From contig NZ_AWFF01000032.1 in the NCBI RefSeq assembly GCF_000682755.1, forward strand, positions 62,001-126,000: DNA of 64,000 nt. The letters run 5' to 3'. The notes under the pieces were generated by a model. The model had not been told where the DNA came from and searched no databases. It saw only the letters and a list, made by a program, of their open reading frames with translations. Below are positions 19,161-28,315 of this stretch, piece after piece. Each line of letters starts with the position of its first letter. Position 1 is the stretch's first letter. A program made the position numbers and the translations under genes. The stretch comes from Hyphomonas beringensis (lineage in GTDB: Bacteria; Pseudomonadota; Alphaproteobacteria; Caulobacterales; Hyphomonadaceae).

Positions 19161-20063
19161 TCAAGCGCCCGCCCGGGCCTCTTCCTGTTCGGCCCATTGG
19201 GCGGCAGCGCCACGGGCCAGGTCTCGCACGCGGGCGATATAGGCCTGACGCTCGGTCGGGCTGATGGCGCCGCGCGCGTCGATCAGGTTGAAGGTGTGGG
19301 AGGCTTTGAGGGCGTAGTCATAGGCTGGCAGCGGCTTGCCGGCTTCGCGCAGCGCGTTGGACTGGTTTTCGCAATCGGCAAACCAGCGCTTCAGCATCTC
19401 GACATCGGAATGTTCGAAATTGAAGGCCGATTGCTGTTTCTCGTTTTCAAGGAACACATCGCCATAGGTCAGCGGCACGTCGCTGCCCGGATCGTTGAAT
19501 GGCAAATCGTAGACATTGTCGACGCCGAACACATACATGGCGAGGCGTTCGAGACCATAGGTCAGCTCGCCGGACACCGGGAATACATCCAGGCCGCCAA
19601 CTTGCTGGAAATAAGTGTACTGGCTGACTTCCATCCCGTCGCACCAGACTTCCCAGCCAAGGCCCCATGCGCCAACGGTAGGGTTCTCCCAATCGTCTTC
19701 CACGAAGCGAATGTCGTGAACGGTCGGGTCGATGCCGATCTCATAGAGGCTCTCAAGGTAGAGGTCCTGCAAATTGGCCGGGTTCGGTTTCAGGATCACC
19801 TGATACTGATAATAGTGGCCAAGACGGTTCGGGTTTTCGCCATAGCGCGCATCTTTCGGGCGGCGGGACGGCTGCACATAGGCGGCGCGCCATTCCTTTG
19901 GGCCAAGCGCGCGAAGCACGGTAGCCGGGTGAAGCGTGCCGGCGCCGACTTCCATGTCATAGGGCTGAAGGATCGCGCAGCCCTGCTTGGCCCAGTAATT
20001 CTGCAGCCTCAGAATGATGTCCTGAAAGGATTTTGGTTTGGATTTCGCTTCGGGTGCGGTCAT
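19161..20063 (-). CDS. glyQ: Glycyl-tRNA synthetase alpha subunit
   Basis: Catalytic alpha chain that activates glycine and transfers it to tRNA-Gly together with GlyS. Recognisable family segments include [17 protein letters not shown] near residues 13-29, [19 protein letters not shown] and [18 protein letters not shown] (class II motif 2 region), and [22 protein letters not shown]. Its 300 residues are normal. A small membrane-peptide gene lies immediately upstream on the same strand. Confidence 0.96.
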   Translation of the reverse strand: MTAPEAKSKPKSFQDIILRLQNYWAKQGCAILQPYDMEVGAGTLHPATVLRALGPKEWRAAYVQPSRRPKDARYGENPNRLGHYYQYQVILKPNPANLQDLYLESLYEIGIDPTVHDIRFVEDDWENPTVGAWGLGWEVWCDGMEVSQYTYFQQVGGLDVFPVSGELTYGLERLAMYVFGVDNVYDLPFNDPGSDVPLTYGDVFLENEKQQSAFNFEHSDVEMLKRWFADCENQSNALREAGKPLPAYDYALKASHTFNLIDARGAISPTERQAYIARVRDLARGAAAQWAEQEEARAGA

Positions 20064-20136
20064 GGCTCTGATCCGGAAAGATGGTTCCGTGCGGGGTTAC
20101 AGCTGGCCGCGGAGTGACGCAAGCGCGGCAATGCGA

Positions 20137-20274
20137 TCAGAACATACCGCAGGATTCCTGATGATCATTTGATCCGGTGTCGCGCCCGGTCACAGCCTTG
20201 TAAAAACCGGCATGGCCCAGGGCGGCAACAATGACGCCACAGATCAGAAAGGCCCAGAACAAGAGACCGAACAT
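20137..20274 (-). CDS. 45-residue predicted membrane peptide
   Basis: Too short for standard gene tables but well supported. A near-perfect ribosome site, AAGGAGG, lies five bases before the ATG at 20272-20274, and the frame runs 45 codons to TGA at 20137. The peptide starts MFGLLFWAFLICGVIVAALG, a single transmembrane helix of about 20 residues. A polar tail follows (HAGFYKAVTGRDTGSNDHQE) that ends in SCGMF and has one cysteine. No homologue is recognised. It sits between the methyltransferase gene and glyQ on the same strand and is probably co-transcribed with one of them. Confidence 0.7.
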   Translation of the reverse strand: MFGLLFWAFLICGVIVAALGHAGFYKAVTGRDTGSNDHQESCGMF

Positions 20275-20351
20275 GGCCACCTCCTTTACAAGCGCCCTAC
20301 CCTCAGAGGCTTAAGGATACGCGCAAACGGCCATGGGCCCAAGACAATTCG

Positions 20352-21080
20352 CTACCAGGCGATTGGCAGACCGCGCCGAATATCGTCCAACGCCTTACTT
20401 GCAGTGCCATCTTCCTGGTGCGTGACCAGCGGTGCAAGCAGCCTGACCGGTCCGCGCTTGAGGCCCTTTCGGCCCCGCACAAGCACGCGCCTTGCCTCCT
20501 CACCGTGCTTGGATGCAACGGGCAGAACCGTAATGTCGCCGGTCTGACGCTCAAAAACCGACAGGATGCGCGCCAGCTCAGCCGCGCGGTGGATCATGAC
20601 CAGAGGTGCACGCGGCTTCGCGGCAAAGGCCATCGCCTTGATCCAGCTCTCCAGGCTGAGCGATTCCAGATAGGCGGCCTGTTTGCCCTCGCCCGGCGCG
20701 GTGATGCGTCCCGGCTGGAAATAGGGAGGATTGGAGAAGACAAGCTCAAAACGGTTTTCCTTGCCCCGCACCCAGAGGCCGGCATCGCCCGTTTCGACGC
20801 TTACGCGGTTTGTAAAACTGTTGGCCTCAGCCGCCAGTCTGGCGAGAGAGGCCATGCCGTCATCAATATCTATTCCGGTGAAGCTTACCCCCGGCATACG
20901 GAAAGCGGCCGTCATCAGCGCGCCGCCACAGCCACAGCCAATCTCCAGGGCGTGCCCTTTCGGCTTTTCCGGCAAGGCCGCGGCCAGCATCAGCGAATCG
21001 GTCCCCGCGCGGAACCCTTTCTCTGGCTGGAACAGCTTCACCCGCCCTTGATAGACTGTGTCTTGGGTAATGCCGCTCAC
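20352..21080 (-). CDS. SAM-dependent methyltransferase, TrmN6-like
   Basis: Small class I methyltransferase resembling tRNA1(Val) A37 N6-methyltransferase (YfiC/TrmN6). The SAM-binding motif ALEIGCGCGGALMTAA lies near residues 44-59, and NPPYFQPG near 118 is the NPPY signature of N6-adenine (or glutamine) methylation. Its 242 residues fit. It starts at GTG, sharing one base with the stop of the DUF2007 gene upstream (TAGTG). RNA as substrate is inferred from family resemblance. Confidence 0.85.
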   Translation of the reverse strand: MSGITQDTVYQGRVKLFQPEKGFRAGTDSLMLAAALPEKPKGHALEIGCGCGGALMTAAFRMPGVSFTGIDIDDGMASLARLAAEANSFTNRVSVETGDAGLWVRGKENRFELVFSNPPYFQPGRITAPGEGKQAAYLESLSLESWIKAMAFAAKPRAPLVMIHRAAELARILSVFERQTGDITVLPVASKHGEEARRVLVRGRKGLKRGPVRLLAPLVTHQEDGTASKALDDIRRGLPIAW

Positions 21081-21286
21081 TAGCCGCGCTCAACCTCTGC
21101 CAACGCGGCCTCGGCCTGAAGCTTCAGTTCTTCCGGCACCATCACCCGGCGCGGAAACGCCCCGATATTGCCTTCGATTGCCGAAATATGCTGGTCCGCG
21201 ATGAAATATCGAATGCCGGCTTCCTGAAGCAGATGTTCAATATAGCTCAGCTTGACCAGGTCATTGGTCCGGAAAACCTCTTCCAT
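21080..21286 (-). CDS. DUF2007-domain protein
   Basis: A 68-residue protein with the pattern of the DUF2007 (putative signal-transducing) family: MEEVFRTNDLVKLSYIEHLL at the start, then EAGIRYFIADQHIS and RRVMVPEELKLQAEAAL. This suggests a small alpha/beta, ferredoxin-like PII-type fold; the function is unknown. It is coupled to the methyltransferase downstream by a one-base overlap and follows the lipoprotein gene with a one-base overlap, so the three form a compact operon. Confidence 0.8.
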   Translation of the reverse strand: MEEVFRTNDLVKLSYIEHLLQEAGIRYFIADQHISAIEGNIGAFPRRVMVPEELKLQAEAALAEVERG

Positions 21287-21771
21287 TATTGCATCGCACT
21301 TCGAAGATTGATCTCGACCGAGCGGGCATCATAGGCATTCGGGCTATCCGGCTTTTCGCCAACGCCCGTTACAATTTCCAGCACTTCAGTAACTGTGCCG
21401 CCTGAACTGCCGCCGAGCGGAAGGCCGATCCCGACGCCTACGCCGACGCTGCTGCTACGGCCATAGGACCCTGTGCCGCCACCAATGGAGACAGAAGACC
21501 GGCTGCGCGGCTCCTGCGCCATATCAGTATAGCCGCTAACAATCTCGAACCAGTCACCGCCTTCAAGCAGGGTCAGCTCGGCAGCCCGCAGCAATGCATA
21601 GTCCCGCGCGCGCTGCGGATCGCTGTCAGTATAGGCGATCTGGAAGCGATTTTTCTCAATCTGTTGCGTTGTGTATCCATCCGCGCCCGTCTTGGCTGCA
21701 GGGCCATAAGGCGTGGTCGTCGTACATGCTGCCAATAGCAGGGCGGCGGACAGGCCAATCAGAATTCTCAT
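21286..21771 (-). CDS. Lipoprotein of the CC0125/CC1285 family
   Basis: Exported lipoprotein: signal MRILIGLSAALLLAACTTTT with lipobox LAAC at residues 13-16. The body contains QIEKNRFQIAYTDSD and ARDYALLRAAELTL, then a Gly/Ser-rich stretch (SIGGGTGSYGRSSSVGVGVG) before VEINLRSAMQ. This is the pattern of the conserved lipoprotein family first named in Caulobacter; its role is unknown. The ATG at 21769-21771 is preferred over an upstream TTG because GGGAG lies eight bases before it. Confidence 0.8.
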   Translation of the reverse strand: MRILIGLSAALLLAACTTTTPYGPAAKTGADGYTTQQIEKNRFQIAYTDSDPQRARDYALLRAAELTLLEGGDWFEIVSGYTDMAQEPRSRSSVSIGGGTGSYGRSSSVGVGVGIGLPLGGSSGGTVTEVLEIVTGVGEKPDSPNAYDARSVEINLRSAMQ

Positions 21772-21935
21772 ACGTTTCACTCCCAAGGCTCATTTGCTTT
21801 AACTGTCGCACAGGCGAGGCTGTCCTGCCATAACAGATATAGGTCACCTGCGGCCCGCTGCCACGTCGAGCTTGAAGCCTGGCGCGCCTAAGTATATTTC
21901 CGGAAACACGGCATTCAGGACAGGAGCCTTCAAAC

Positions 21936-22949
21936 GTGACCCTTTCGCCCAAGCCAAAAGGCAAAGCGGCCATCGGCTCCATCGTCGAGCGGATGCAAAC
22001 GCTCGTGTCCGAAGACCTTACGGCTGTCGAGACGCTGCTGGCCCAACGGGCAGCAAGCCCGGTGGCCATCATTCCTGACCTGTCCGGTTATATCGTCTCT
22101 GCAGGCGGCAAGCGGTTGCGCCCGCTGATTACGCTGATCGCCGCCCATGCGGTGGGCAAGGCAAACCCGGCGACACATGCCCTGGCCGCTGCGGTGGAGT
22201 TCATCCACACAGCCACCCTTCTGCATGACGATGTCGTCGACGAAAGCGATCTGCGCCGCGGCAAGCCGGCCGCAAAAGCCATTTGGGGCAACAAGGCCTC
22301 CATTCTGGTGGGGGACTTCCTGTTCGCCCGCGCCTTCAATTTGCTGGTCGAGGCCAACAGCCTGGACATCCTGAACCGGCTGGCCACAGCCTCTACCATC
22401 ATCGCCGAGGGTGAAGTCCGCCAGCTTGCCGCCATGCAGGCAGGCGACCTGCCCACCGAGGATTATCTGGCCATTGTCGAAGCCAAGACTGGCGCCCTGT
22501 TTGAAGCAGCGGCCGAAACCGGCGCGATGTCAGCGGGTGGCGACAAGTACGCGAATGCGTTGGCGACCTATGGCAAGAATCTCGGTCTCGCCTTCCAGAT
22601 CATTGATGACGTGCTGGACTATGGCGGCACGACATCCGTTATCGGCAAGTCCGTCGGTGATGACTTCCGCGAATGCAAGATCACCCTGCCGGTGATCATC
22701 GCCAAGCGCCGGGGCTCTGATGAGGACCGGGAGTTCTGGGACAAGGCCATGAAACCGGAGACGCAGGAAGAATCAGATCTGGCGCATGCTGTTCATCTGA
22801 TCCGCGCAACCGGTGCAGCCGAAGCCACGGTTCAGGAAGCCGAAGCCTATGCAGGCTTGGCAAAAAGCGCGCTGCGCACCCTGCCGGAAACCCCGTATCG
22901 CGAAGCACTGGTCGACCTTGCAGATTTCTGCGTCAGCCGCGCTTACTGA
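21936..22949 (+). CDS. ispB: Polyprenyl diphosphate synthase, probably for the quinone side chain
   Basis: Trans-prenyltransferase that elongates farnesyl diphosphate with isopentenyl units. Both aspartate-rich motifs are intact: LLHDDVVDESD near residues 93-103 and QIIDDVLDYGG near 223-233. GGKRLRPLI and KTGALFEAAAETGA are also typical. Product length cannot be read securely; octa- to decaprenyl for ubiquinone is the usual role of this group. The start is GTG with AGGAG nine bases upstream. Its end overlaps the convergent transferase gene by 17 bases. Confidence 0.88.
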   Translation: MTLSPKPKGKAAIGSIVERMQTLVSEDLTAVETLLAQRAASPVAIIPDLSGYIVSAGGKRLRPLITLIAAHAVGKANPATHALAAAVEFIHTATLLHDDVVDESDLRRGKPAAKAIWGNKASILVGDFLFARAFNLLVEANSLDILNRLATASTIIAEGEVRQLAAMQAGDLPTEDYLAIVEAKTGALFEAAAETGAMSAGGDKYANALATYGKNLGLAFQIIDDVLDYGGTTSVIGKSVGDDFRECKITLPVIIAKRRGSDEDREFWDKAMKPETQEESDLAHAVHLIRATGAAEATVQEAEAYAGLAKSALRTLPETPYREALVDLADFCVSRAY

Positions 22950-24000
22950 TCCGCCGGGACCGCTCCCACAGCCAAAGCCCAGCCCCCAGCACGGCAAGCC
23001 CTGCCAGAGCGACACCCTGCATTACGGGTAGCTTGCCTGCGGGTTTGATGTCGAAGAAAAGTGCGGCGGTTGCCGCCACGATGCACAGCGCCGTCATGCC
23101 CCACCAGACCAGAGCCGCCGTGACATGTCCCCAGCCTCTGGCCTTCAGGCGCTGATAGGCATGGTCGGTATGGGCCACCAGCAGATTGCGGCCTTTCATT
23201 GTCCGCCATACCAGGGTCAGCAGCACATCGATCAGGAATGGCAGGCAGAGCGTCAGGGCAAACAAGACTGCACGCAGCCCATCCAGAGTGGCTGAAACGT
23301 AATACAGCGTCATCAGTCCGATCAGGCCGCCAGACCCGAGCGACCCGGTATCCCCGGCATAAAGTACGCCGCGCATGTTCCAGAACAGAAACCCGGTGAC
23401 GGATCCGAAGAAAGCAAACTGCGCCAGCAAGCCCAGTCCGCCGACGGGGTCTGGTCCGCAGCCATTGTCGCACATCATCATGACCGCATAGAGCGGAAAC
23501 AGGCCAATCACGATAAGGCCGGCAGAGCCGATTGCCAGACCATTTGAGCCATCCATGAAGTTCACGGCATTGGTAATCACCACCAGCCAGCCAATCGCAA
23601 AAAGTCCGATGACAAATCCCGCCAGCGTGCCGGACAGCAAAAACGGGCTCGCCCCCGCAATGGCCCAAGCCAGCAGAAGACAGAGCTTGGTCAGGGCGCG
23701 AAGACCAAGCCAGTCATCCGCAAATCCGATCAGAAAGGGCGTGATGACCAGGGCGAACACGCCCACGACCTTCCAGGGAGCCACGCTTGTCCCGTCAAAC
23801 AGGCCAAGAGACACAGCGCCAATCGCCACGACGATAGAGAGACTCAAAAATATGCCGAGCCCGCCGGTCCGTGGAACTGGCGCAGCCTGCTGCTTGCGTC
23901 CGCCATCCGGCGCGTCGAGCAAGGGCAGATACTTCGCCAACCCGCACAGTAGAAAGGAGAGGACGGTGGCACCTGCGAATAGAGACAGCGCATTGTTCAT
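22933..24000 (-). CDS. WecA/MraY-type undecaprenyl-phosphate sugar-1-phosphate transferase
   Basis: Integral membrane enzyme of the glycosyltransferase-4 family, which transfers a UDP-sugar phosphate to undecaprenyl phosphate to begin synthesis of a surface polysaccharide. Roughly ten hydrophobic segments span the protein. Motifs: FADDWLGLRALTKL near residues 89-102, NAVNFMDGSNGLA in the middle (the catalytic Asp region), and AHTDHAYQRL near the C-terminus, like WbpL/WecA rather than MraY. The ATG at 23998-24000 overlaps the ispE stop (ATGA), which sets the start at MNNALSLFAG and gives 355 residues. Confidence 0.85.
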   Translation of the reverse strand: MNNALSLFAGATVLSFLLCGLAKYLPLLDAPDGGRKQQAAPVPRTGGLGIFLSLSIVVAIGAVSLGLFDGTSVAPWKVVGVFALVITPFLIGFADDWLGLRALTKLCLLLAWAIAGASPFLLSGTLAGFVIGLFAIGWLVVITNAVNFMDGSNGLAIGSAGLIVIGLFPLYAVMMMCDNGCGPDPVGGLGLLAQFAFFGSVTGFLFWNMRGVLYAGDTGSLGSGGLIGLMTLYYVSATLDGLRAVLFALTLCLPFLIDVLLTLVWRTMKGRNLLVAHTDHAYQRLKARGWGHVTAALVWWGMTALCIVAATAALFFDIKPAGKLPVMQGVALAGLAVLGAGLWLWERSRRISKRG

Positions 24001-24869
24001 CGCCCGTCCCCCAGCATGGTCGCCCGCACCCACCAGTCCGGCTGGCTCTGCTGCAGCCAGGTTTCCGCCCGCCGGGCGACATCCTCTGTCTCGAACAGGG
24101 CAAAGCATGTCGCGCCCGATCCGCTCATGCGCACGAGACGCGCGCCTTCAAGGCCGGAAAGCGTTTCCAGAACGTCCGCTATGGCGGGCACATTTGAAAT
24201 GGCTGACGCCTGAAGGTCATTTCTTTGATGCTGAAGCCAGTCGATAAGGCCTGGCGCATCCGCAAACTCTGGCAGGCTTGAGATTTCCTGAAAGCCGGCA
24301 CCACCGCCCGCCTCATCATAGGCCCTGAAAATCGGCCCGGTGGGGCAGTCCAGCCCCGGGTTTACCAGGATGGCGGGCAATTTCGGCAAACCGCTGACAG
24401 GTCTGACCCGTTCACCTTCGCCTTGCATCAGCGCGGTGCACCCAATCAGCGCGACCGGTACATCCCCGCCCAGACGCGGTGCAATTTCCTGCACCAGAGC
24501 GGCATCGACTTGCCACAGCTCCGTCAGCAGGCGCAGCGCAGCGCCAGCGTCTGCTGACCCGCCGCCAATTCCTGCAGCGACAGGCAGATGTTTTTCCAGA
24601 TTAAGGCGCGCACCATGTTGCGTTCCGCCTGCTGCATTCAGCGCTTCGGCGGCCCGAAGAACCAGATTTCTGGCGTCAGCCTCAAGCTCCTCGCCGCGCG
24701 GACCGGATACGATAAGAGACAGGTCTTCAGCCGCCTCCGCCGTCACAAGATCAGCCGCTTCCGAGCCTGCAAAGACAACCAGAGAATCCAAAGGGTGCCG
24801 CCCATTCGGTTGAACGGGACCAACATGCAAATAGAGGTTCACCTTGGCGGGCGCGCGCGATGTCAGCAT
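23997..24869 (-). CDS. ispE: 4-diphosphocytidyl-2-C-methyl-D-erythritol kinase
   Basis: GHMP kinase that phosphorylates CDP-methylerythritol in the non-mevalonate isoprenoid pathway. The N-terminal PAKVNLYLHV and the ATP loop AAGIGGGSADAGAAL are diagnostic, and RMSGSGATCFALF is the third GHMP motif. I start it at the ATG 24867-24869 (MLTSRAPAKVN, 290 residues); an upstream in-frame start would add 21 residues unlike the family and overlap the TPR gene. ispH, for the last step of the pathway, is elsewhere in this window. Confidence 0.92.
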   Translation of the reverse strand: MLTSRAPAKVNLYLHVGPVQPNGRHPLDSLVVFAGSEAADLVTAEAAEDLSLIVSGPRGEELEADARNLVLRAAEALNAAGGTQHGARLNLEKHLPVAAGIGGGSADAGAALRLLTELWQVDAALVQEIAPRLGGDVPVALIGCTALMQGEGERVRPVSGLPKLPAILVNPGLDCPTGPIFRAYDEAGGGAGFQEISSLPEFADAPGLIDWLQHQRNDLQASAISNVPAIADVLETLSGLEGARLVRMSGSGATCFALFETEDVARRAETWLQQSQPDWWVRATMLGDGR

Positions 24870-24885
24870 GCCGTGATGACCGCCT

Positions 24886-26646
24886 CTATGGCTGTTGTGG
24901 GATCGGCAAGCCATTGCTGCCGGATTCTGCACGCTGGATGGCGGGCATTTCAGGCCCGCTGACCAGCTTCACTTCGATCCGCTCTCGATCCGAAACGGAC
25001 GGATCAAGACTCAGCGAGCGTTGCCACTGGAAACGCGCCTCCAGCTTGCGGCCCGTCTGCCAATAGGCGTCCCCCAAATGATCGTTCAGCACGGCATCAC
25101 CGGGTTCCAACTCAACAGCACGCTCAAGATAGCGCACCGCCATCTCATAGCGGCCCAAACGATAGTGCGCCCAGCCGAGGCTATCCAGGATGAATCCGGA
25201 ATCAGGTTCAATCTCGGCAGCCTTGCGGATCATGTCGATCGCCGCGTCAAGATTCCTGCCACGGTCGACATAGGCATAGCCCAATGAATTCAGCAGGGAG
25301 GCATCGTTCGGGTTGATCGCCAGCGCCTCGGTCATGTCCATCTCGGCTTCCGGCCAGCGGCCCATTTCCTCTCTCGCCAAGCCTCTTGCAAACAGCAAAC
25401 GCCAGTCCTGCCGGCCAGCCTTGGCATCTTCTTCAATGATCTGAGTGAGGATGCTGTCTGCCTCGCCATAGCGGTCCAGCGAGCGGTAAAGATCTGCCAG
25501 TTGCACCTTCAGGGCGCGGTCTGGCTCATGCTGCAGGGCTTCAGCCGCCACAGACAGTGCTGCCTGATTGCGTCCGCTATGGCGCAGGGCCCAGGCGATC
25601 TGGCCACGCGATGTTGCATAGAAAGCCGACTTTTCAGGCACCCTGGCCAAGACGGCAATCGCCTCTTCATGGCGGCCGGCATTGTCCAGCGTCTGTCCCC
25701 AGAGAGAGCGGGCGACATGCAAATCGGGGTCGAGCGCCAGGGCCAGTACGAAATAGACCGCCGAGACATCATCCTCGGTCTGCGTCATCAGCGCTGCCGC
25801 CGGGATGTAGATGGCCAGCGCGGCCCCCTGCGACGGCTTCAAGCGTCTGATCTTGATTGTATCGCCCACCTCAATGGCAGTTTGCAGCCGGTCGAGCGAA
25901 GCATTCGTGCCCACTTCAGAGCGAAAAGTGCTGAGCAGACCGAGCGCCTCGGCCCTACGCCCCCGATTGGCCAGCAAGCGGGCATGCGCCTCCACCCCAA
26001 CCGCCAGTCGGGCGCCGGATTGCCAAAGCGTGTCAAAGGTTGCGAGTGCGGCGTCATCCTGCCCGGCAGACAATTGCACCAGCCCCATCATGTAAAGCGT
26101 TGCGCTATCCAGCCTCGGATCACCGGTCAGACCGTCATTGAGATAGCGGACTGCCGCGGCAGGCCCCTTCGTATCCACGACACGCCAGGCAGAGAGCCCC
26201 CGCGCAACAACGCGGTTGAAGGGCCCGAAGCGGGTTTCATCCAGCATTTCCTGTGCGGTCGAATCCTTGCCTCTGCGCATGGCATCAACACCAAGGGTCA
26301 GCCGGACAAGCGCGGCGTCACTGCCAAGTTCATCGGCGCGTCGGGCCAGCTTTACGCCTTCATCATAATTGCCTGACAGCAGCGACGCGAACAGCGCCCG
26401 GTCCGCAATGCCGGACTTTTCCGGTGCGCTATCAATGGCGGCGGCATAGTGCGCCGCAGCAATCTGTGGATCATTCGTCATGGCCGCATAGCGGGCAATC
26501 AGGAAGTCACTATAGGCTTTGGCATTATCCGGCCTGCCGGACTGGATCAGATGGCGATCCAGTACGCTTAAGCCCTCAGGCGCGCTCGCACAGGAACTCG
26601 CCAGCGCCAGGCAGACCGGAAAAATCAGGAAACGTAATGACATCAT
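24886..26646 (-). CDS. TPR-repeat lipoprotein
   Basis: 586-residue exported protein. The N-terminus MMSLRFLIFPVCLALASSCASAP carries a lipobox-like LASSC at about residues 15-19, so outer-membrane anchoring is likely. The rest is tandem tetratricopeptide repeats, clearest at the C-terminus: NPNDASLLNSLGYAYVDRGR, EPDSGFILDSLGWAHYRLGR and EPGDAVLNDHLGDAYWQTGR. Such proteins scaffold envelope complexes. The specific partner is unknown, but ispE and the polyprenyl-phosphate sugar transferase follow on the same strand and a peptidoglycan amidase precedes it. Confidence 0.83.
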   Translation of the reverse strand: MMSLRFLIFPVCLALASSCASAPEGLSVLDRHLIQSGRPDNAKAYSDFLIARYAAMTNDPQIAAAHYAAAIDSAPEKSGIADRALFASLLSGNYDEGVKLARRADELGSDAALVRLTLGVDAMRRGKDSTAQEMLDETRFGPFNRVVARGLSAWRVVDTKGPAAAVRYLNDGLTGDPRLDSATLYMMGLVQLSAGQDDAALATFDTLWQSGARLAVGVEAHARLLANRGRRAEALGLLSTFRSEVGTNASLDRLQTAIEVGDTIKIRRLKPSQGAALAIYIPAAALMTQTEDDVSAVYFVLALALDPDLHVARSLWGQTLDNAGRHEEAIAVLARVPEKSAFYATSRGQIAWALRHSGRNQAALSVAAEALQHEPDRALKVQLADLYRSLDRYGEADSILTQIIEEDAKAGRQDWRLLFARGLAREEMGRWPEAEMDMTEALAINPNDASLLNSLGYAYVDRGRNLDAAIDMIRKAAEIEPDSGFILDSLGWAHYRLGRYEMAVRYLERAVELEPGDAVLNDHLGDAYWQTGRKLEARFQWQRSLSLDPSVSDRERIEVKLVSGPEMPAIQRAESGSNGLPIPQQP

Positions 26647-26697
26647 CAGGTCCAGCTTCTCAGCAACCGGCTGCTACGGCAAGGGAATTCAAAGGGC

Positions 26698-27903
26698 TCA
26701 CCCCTGCCCTGCCAGCAGGACATCCTGCTTGTCAAAGAACCGGTCTATGCCCCGCTTGACCGCCGTCATGCTCTTGTCCATCGCCTTGTCAGACTGCAGC
26801 CGTTTGACATCTTCGCGATTGGTAACAAACCCCATTTCCAGCAGAACGGCTGGCACATCCGGCGCGAGCAGGACATAGAAACCGGCATTGCGGTGTGTAT
26901 TGCGCAGAACGGGACCGGACTTCTCCAACTCCGGCAACAGCATCTCGGCAAACTCGGCTGAGCGCGTCTTGGTTTCCCGCTTCACGAGATCTTTCAGAAT
27001 TCCACTCAACTGCTCGGGAGCACCATCCTCAATCGGGATGCGCCAATTGTTCTTGTTGGCTTCCTTGTCGATGCGGCGCTCTCCATTGGCCGAGATCGTA
27101 TAGACAGAAGCCCCAGATGTTTTGGGGGACATGGCTGCGTCAGCATGAAGAGAAATGAACAGGTCAGCGCCCCAGTCGCGCGCCATGGTCACACGGTCTT
27201 CATGCTCGATATAGATATCTGTGTCGCGTGTCAGTCGTACGGAGTAGCGCGGATCATTCTCCAGACGCTTCTTGAGCGCCAGTGCCGCTCGAAGGGTGAT
27301 GTCTTTCTCCTTGCCGCCTGTGATAGCAAGGGCCCCCGGATCTTTCCCGCCATGGCCCGCATCAATCACGACGACATATTTCTGGCCTGAGGCACGCTTG
27401 GACCGAACAACCGGCGCATCCGGACGCAGAGAGGCCATTTCGAGGTTCATGGCCGCCTTCTGCTCCTCAGCACGCAGCGCGCCGAGCTTGCGCATGTCAC
27501 GCTTGGCGACACTGCTGAAGCGCGCGGCCGAAACGGTCTGCAAATCGATGATCACCCGGTAAAGCGGCTCATTTCCCGCAGGGGGCAGGCTGAGCACACG
27601 CGCCACCATCAGCGGCTTGTCGAGGGCAAAGCTGAGCGTGTCATCGGACAGTGCCCAAGTCTCCACACCGCCCATACCATCGCCAGACCGGGGGGCAATC
27701 ACGCCAGTCAGAGGCAGGATCAAGCTGCGCGCACCATCAGATTCCGCAAGAAATGCCCGGGCATCCTGGGCTGTATCGCTCCATATGGTTATCCGTGTGG
27801 GCTCTCCATTGCCCACAACCTGCACACGGCGCACCTCTGCAGAGGCGGCCAATCCCGTGCAGAGACAGGCGATCCAAAGGAAAATCAAACGCAAACAGGG
27901 CAT
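26698..27903 (-). CDS. Periplasmic N-acetylmuramoyl-L-alanine amidase, AmiC type
   Basis: Zinc amidase that cleaves between N-acetylmuramic acid and the stem peptide during cell separation. A signal peptide (IFLWIACLCTGLAASA) is followed by an AMIN-like beta domain (about residues 25-130), then the Amidase_3 domain: VVIDAGHGGKDPGA with the first zinc His, RDTDIYIEHEDRV, FISLHADAA with another zinc His, and LLEMGFVTNRED with the catalytic Glu. The start is uncertain between an ATG at 27901-27903 and a TTG five codons upstream; neither has a strong ribosome site. Confidence 0.88.
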   Translation of the reverse strand: MPCLRLIFLWIACLCTGLAASAEVRRVQVVGNGEPTRITIWSDTAQDARAFLAESDGARSLILPLTGVIAPRSGDGMGGVETWALSDDTLSFALDKPLMVARVLSLPPAGNEPLYRVIIDLQTVSAARFSSVAKRDMRKLGALRAEEQKAAMNLEMASLRPDAPVVRSKRASGQKYVVVIDAGHGGKDPGALAITGGKEKDITLRAALALKKRLENDPRYSVRLTRDTDIYIEHEDRVTMARDWGADLFISLHADAAMSPKTSGASVYTISANGERRIDKEANKNNWRIPIEDGAPEQLSGILKDLVKRETKTRSAEFAEMLLPELEKSGPVLRNTHRNAGFYVLLAPDVPAVLLEMGFVTNREDVKRLQSDKAMDKSMTAVKRGIDRFFDKQDVLLAGQG

Positions 27904-28315
27904 CAGGCGATCACTCAAACCGGATTGAAGTGACTTCCTAACAGACCGAATATTAACCCAGCATTGACTACAGGAAACGTAATACAGCTGTCACTGCTCC
28001 CATTTTGGTCTTTTCTTGAGAGACAAAATTGGGCAGTATCAGACGGTAGCCGACAGATTGGCCTACCAAACAAGTTTCCCATAGTCGCGACAGCGATCCT
28101 GGCTTCACCGAAAAGGCAAGCGGGCGCCGCGCTCCGGAAAGCAAAGAAGATGTATACGGGTGCCGTAGTCAAAACCAACGAACCTGAGCTGCCATTGCTG
28201 CAGTCGGGCCGGTATGACGCCACCCTCCCCTTAAATTTACAGACCGGCCCTGAGGCTGGCTTGAGGTGCTCAAAGGCACCCTATGCCGCCCTGCCGGCTC
28301 AAAAGGTTCTCATAC
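27904..28315 (+). other. Divergent intergenic region and long rne leader
   Basis: About 410 bases with no convincing gene; a plus-strand frame entering rne from 27964 looks non-coding. The right part is predicted leader RNA of rne, with two hairpins: GGGCCGGT (28206-28213) pairs with ACCGGCCC (28243-28250), and GGTGC (28265-28269) pairs with GCACC (28276-28280). The second lies 36 bases before the rne ATG. Long, structured, autoregulatory leaders are known for E. coli rne. I could not assign a clear promoter. Confidence 0.5.
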
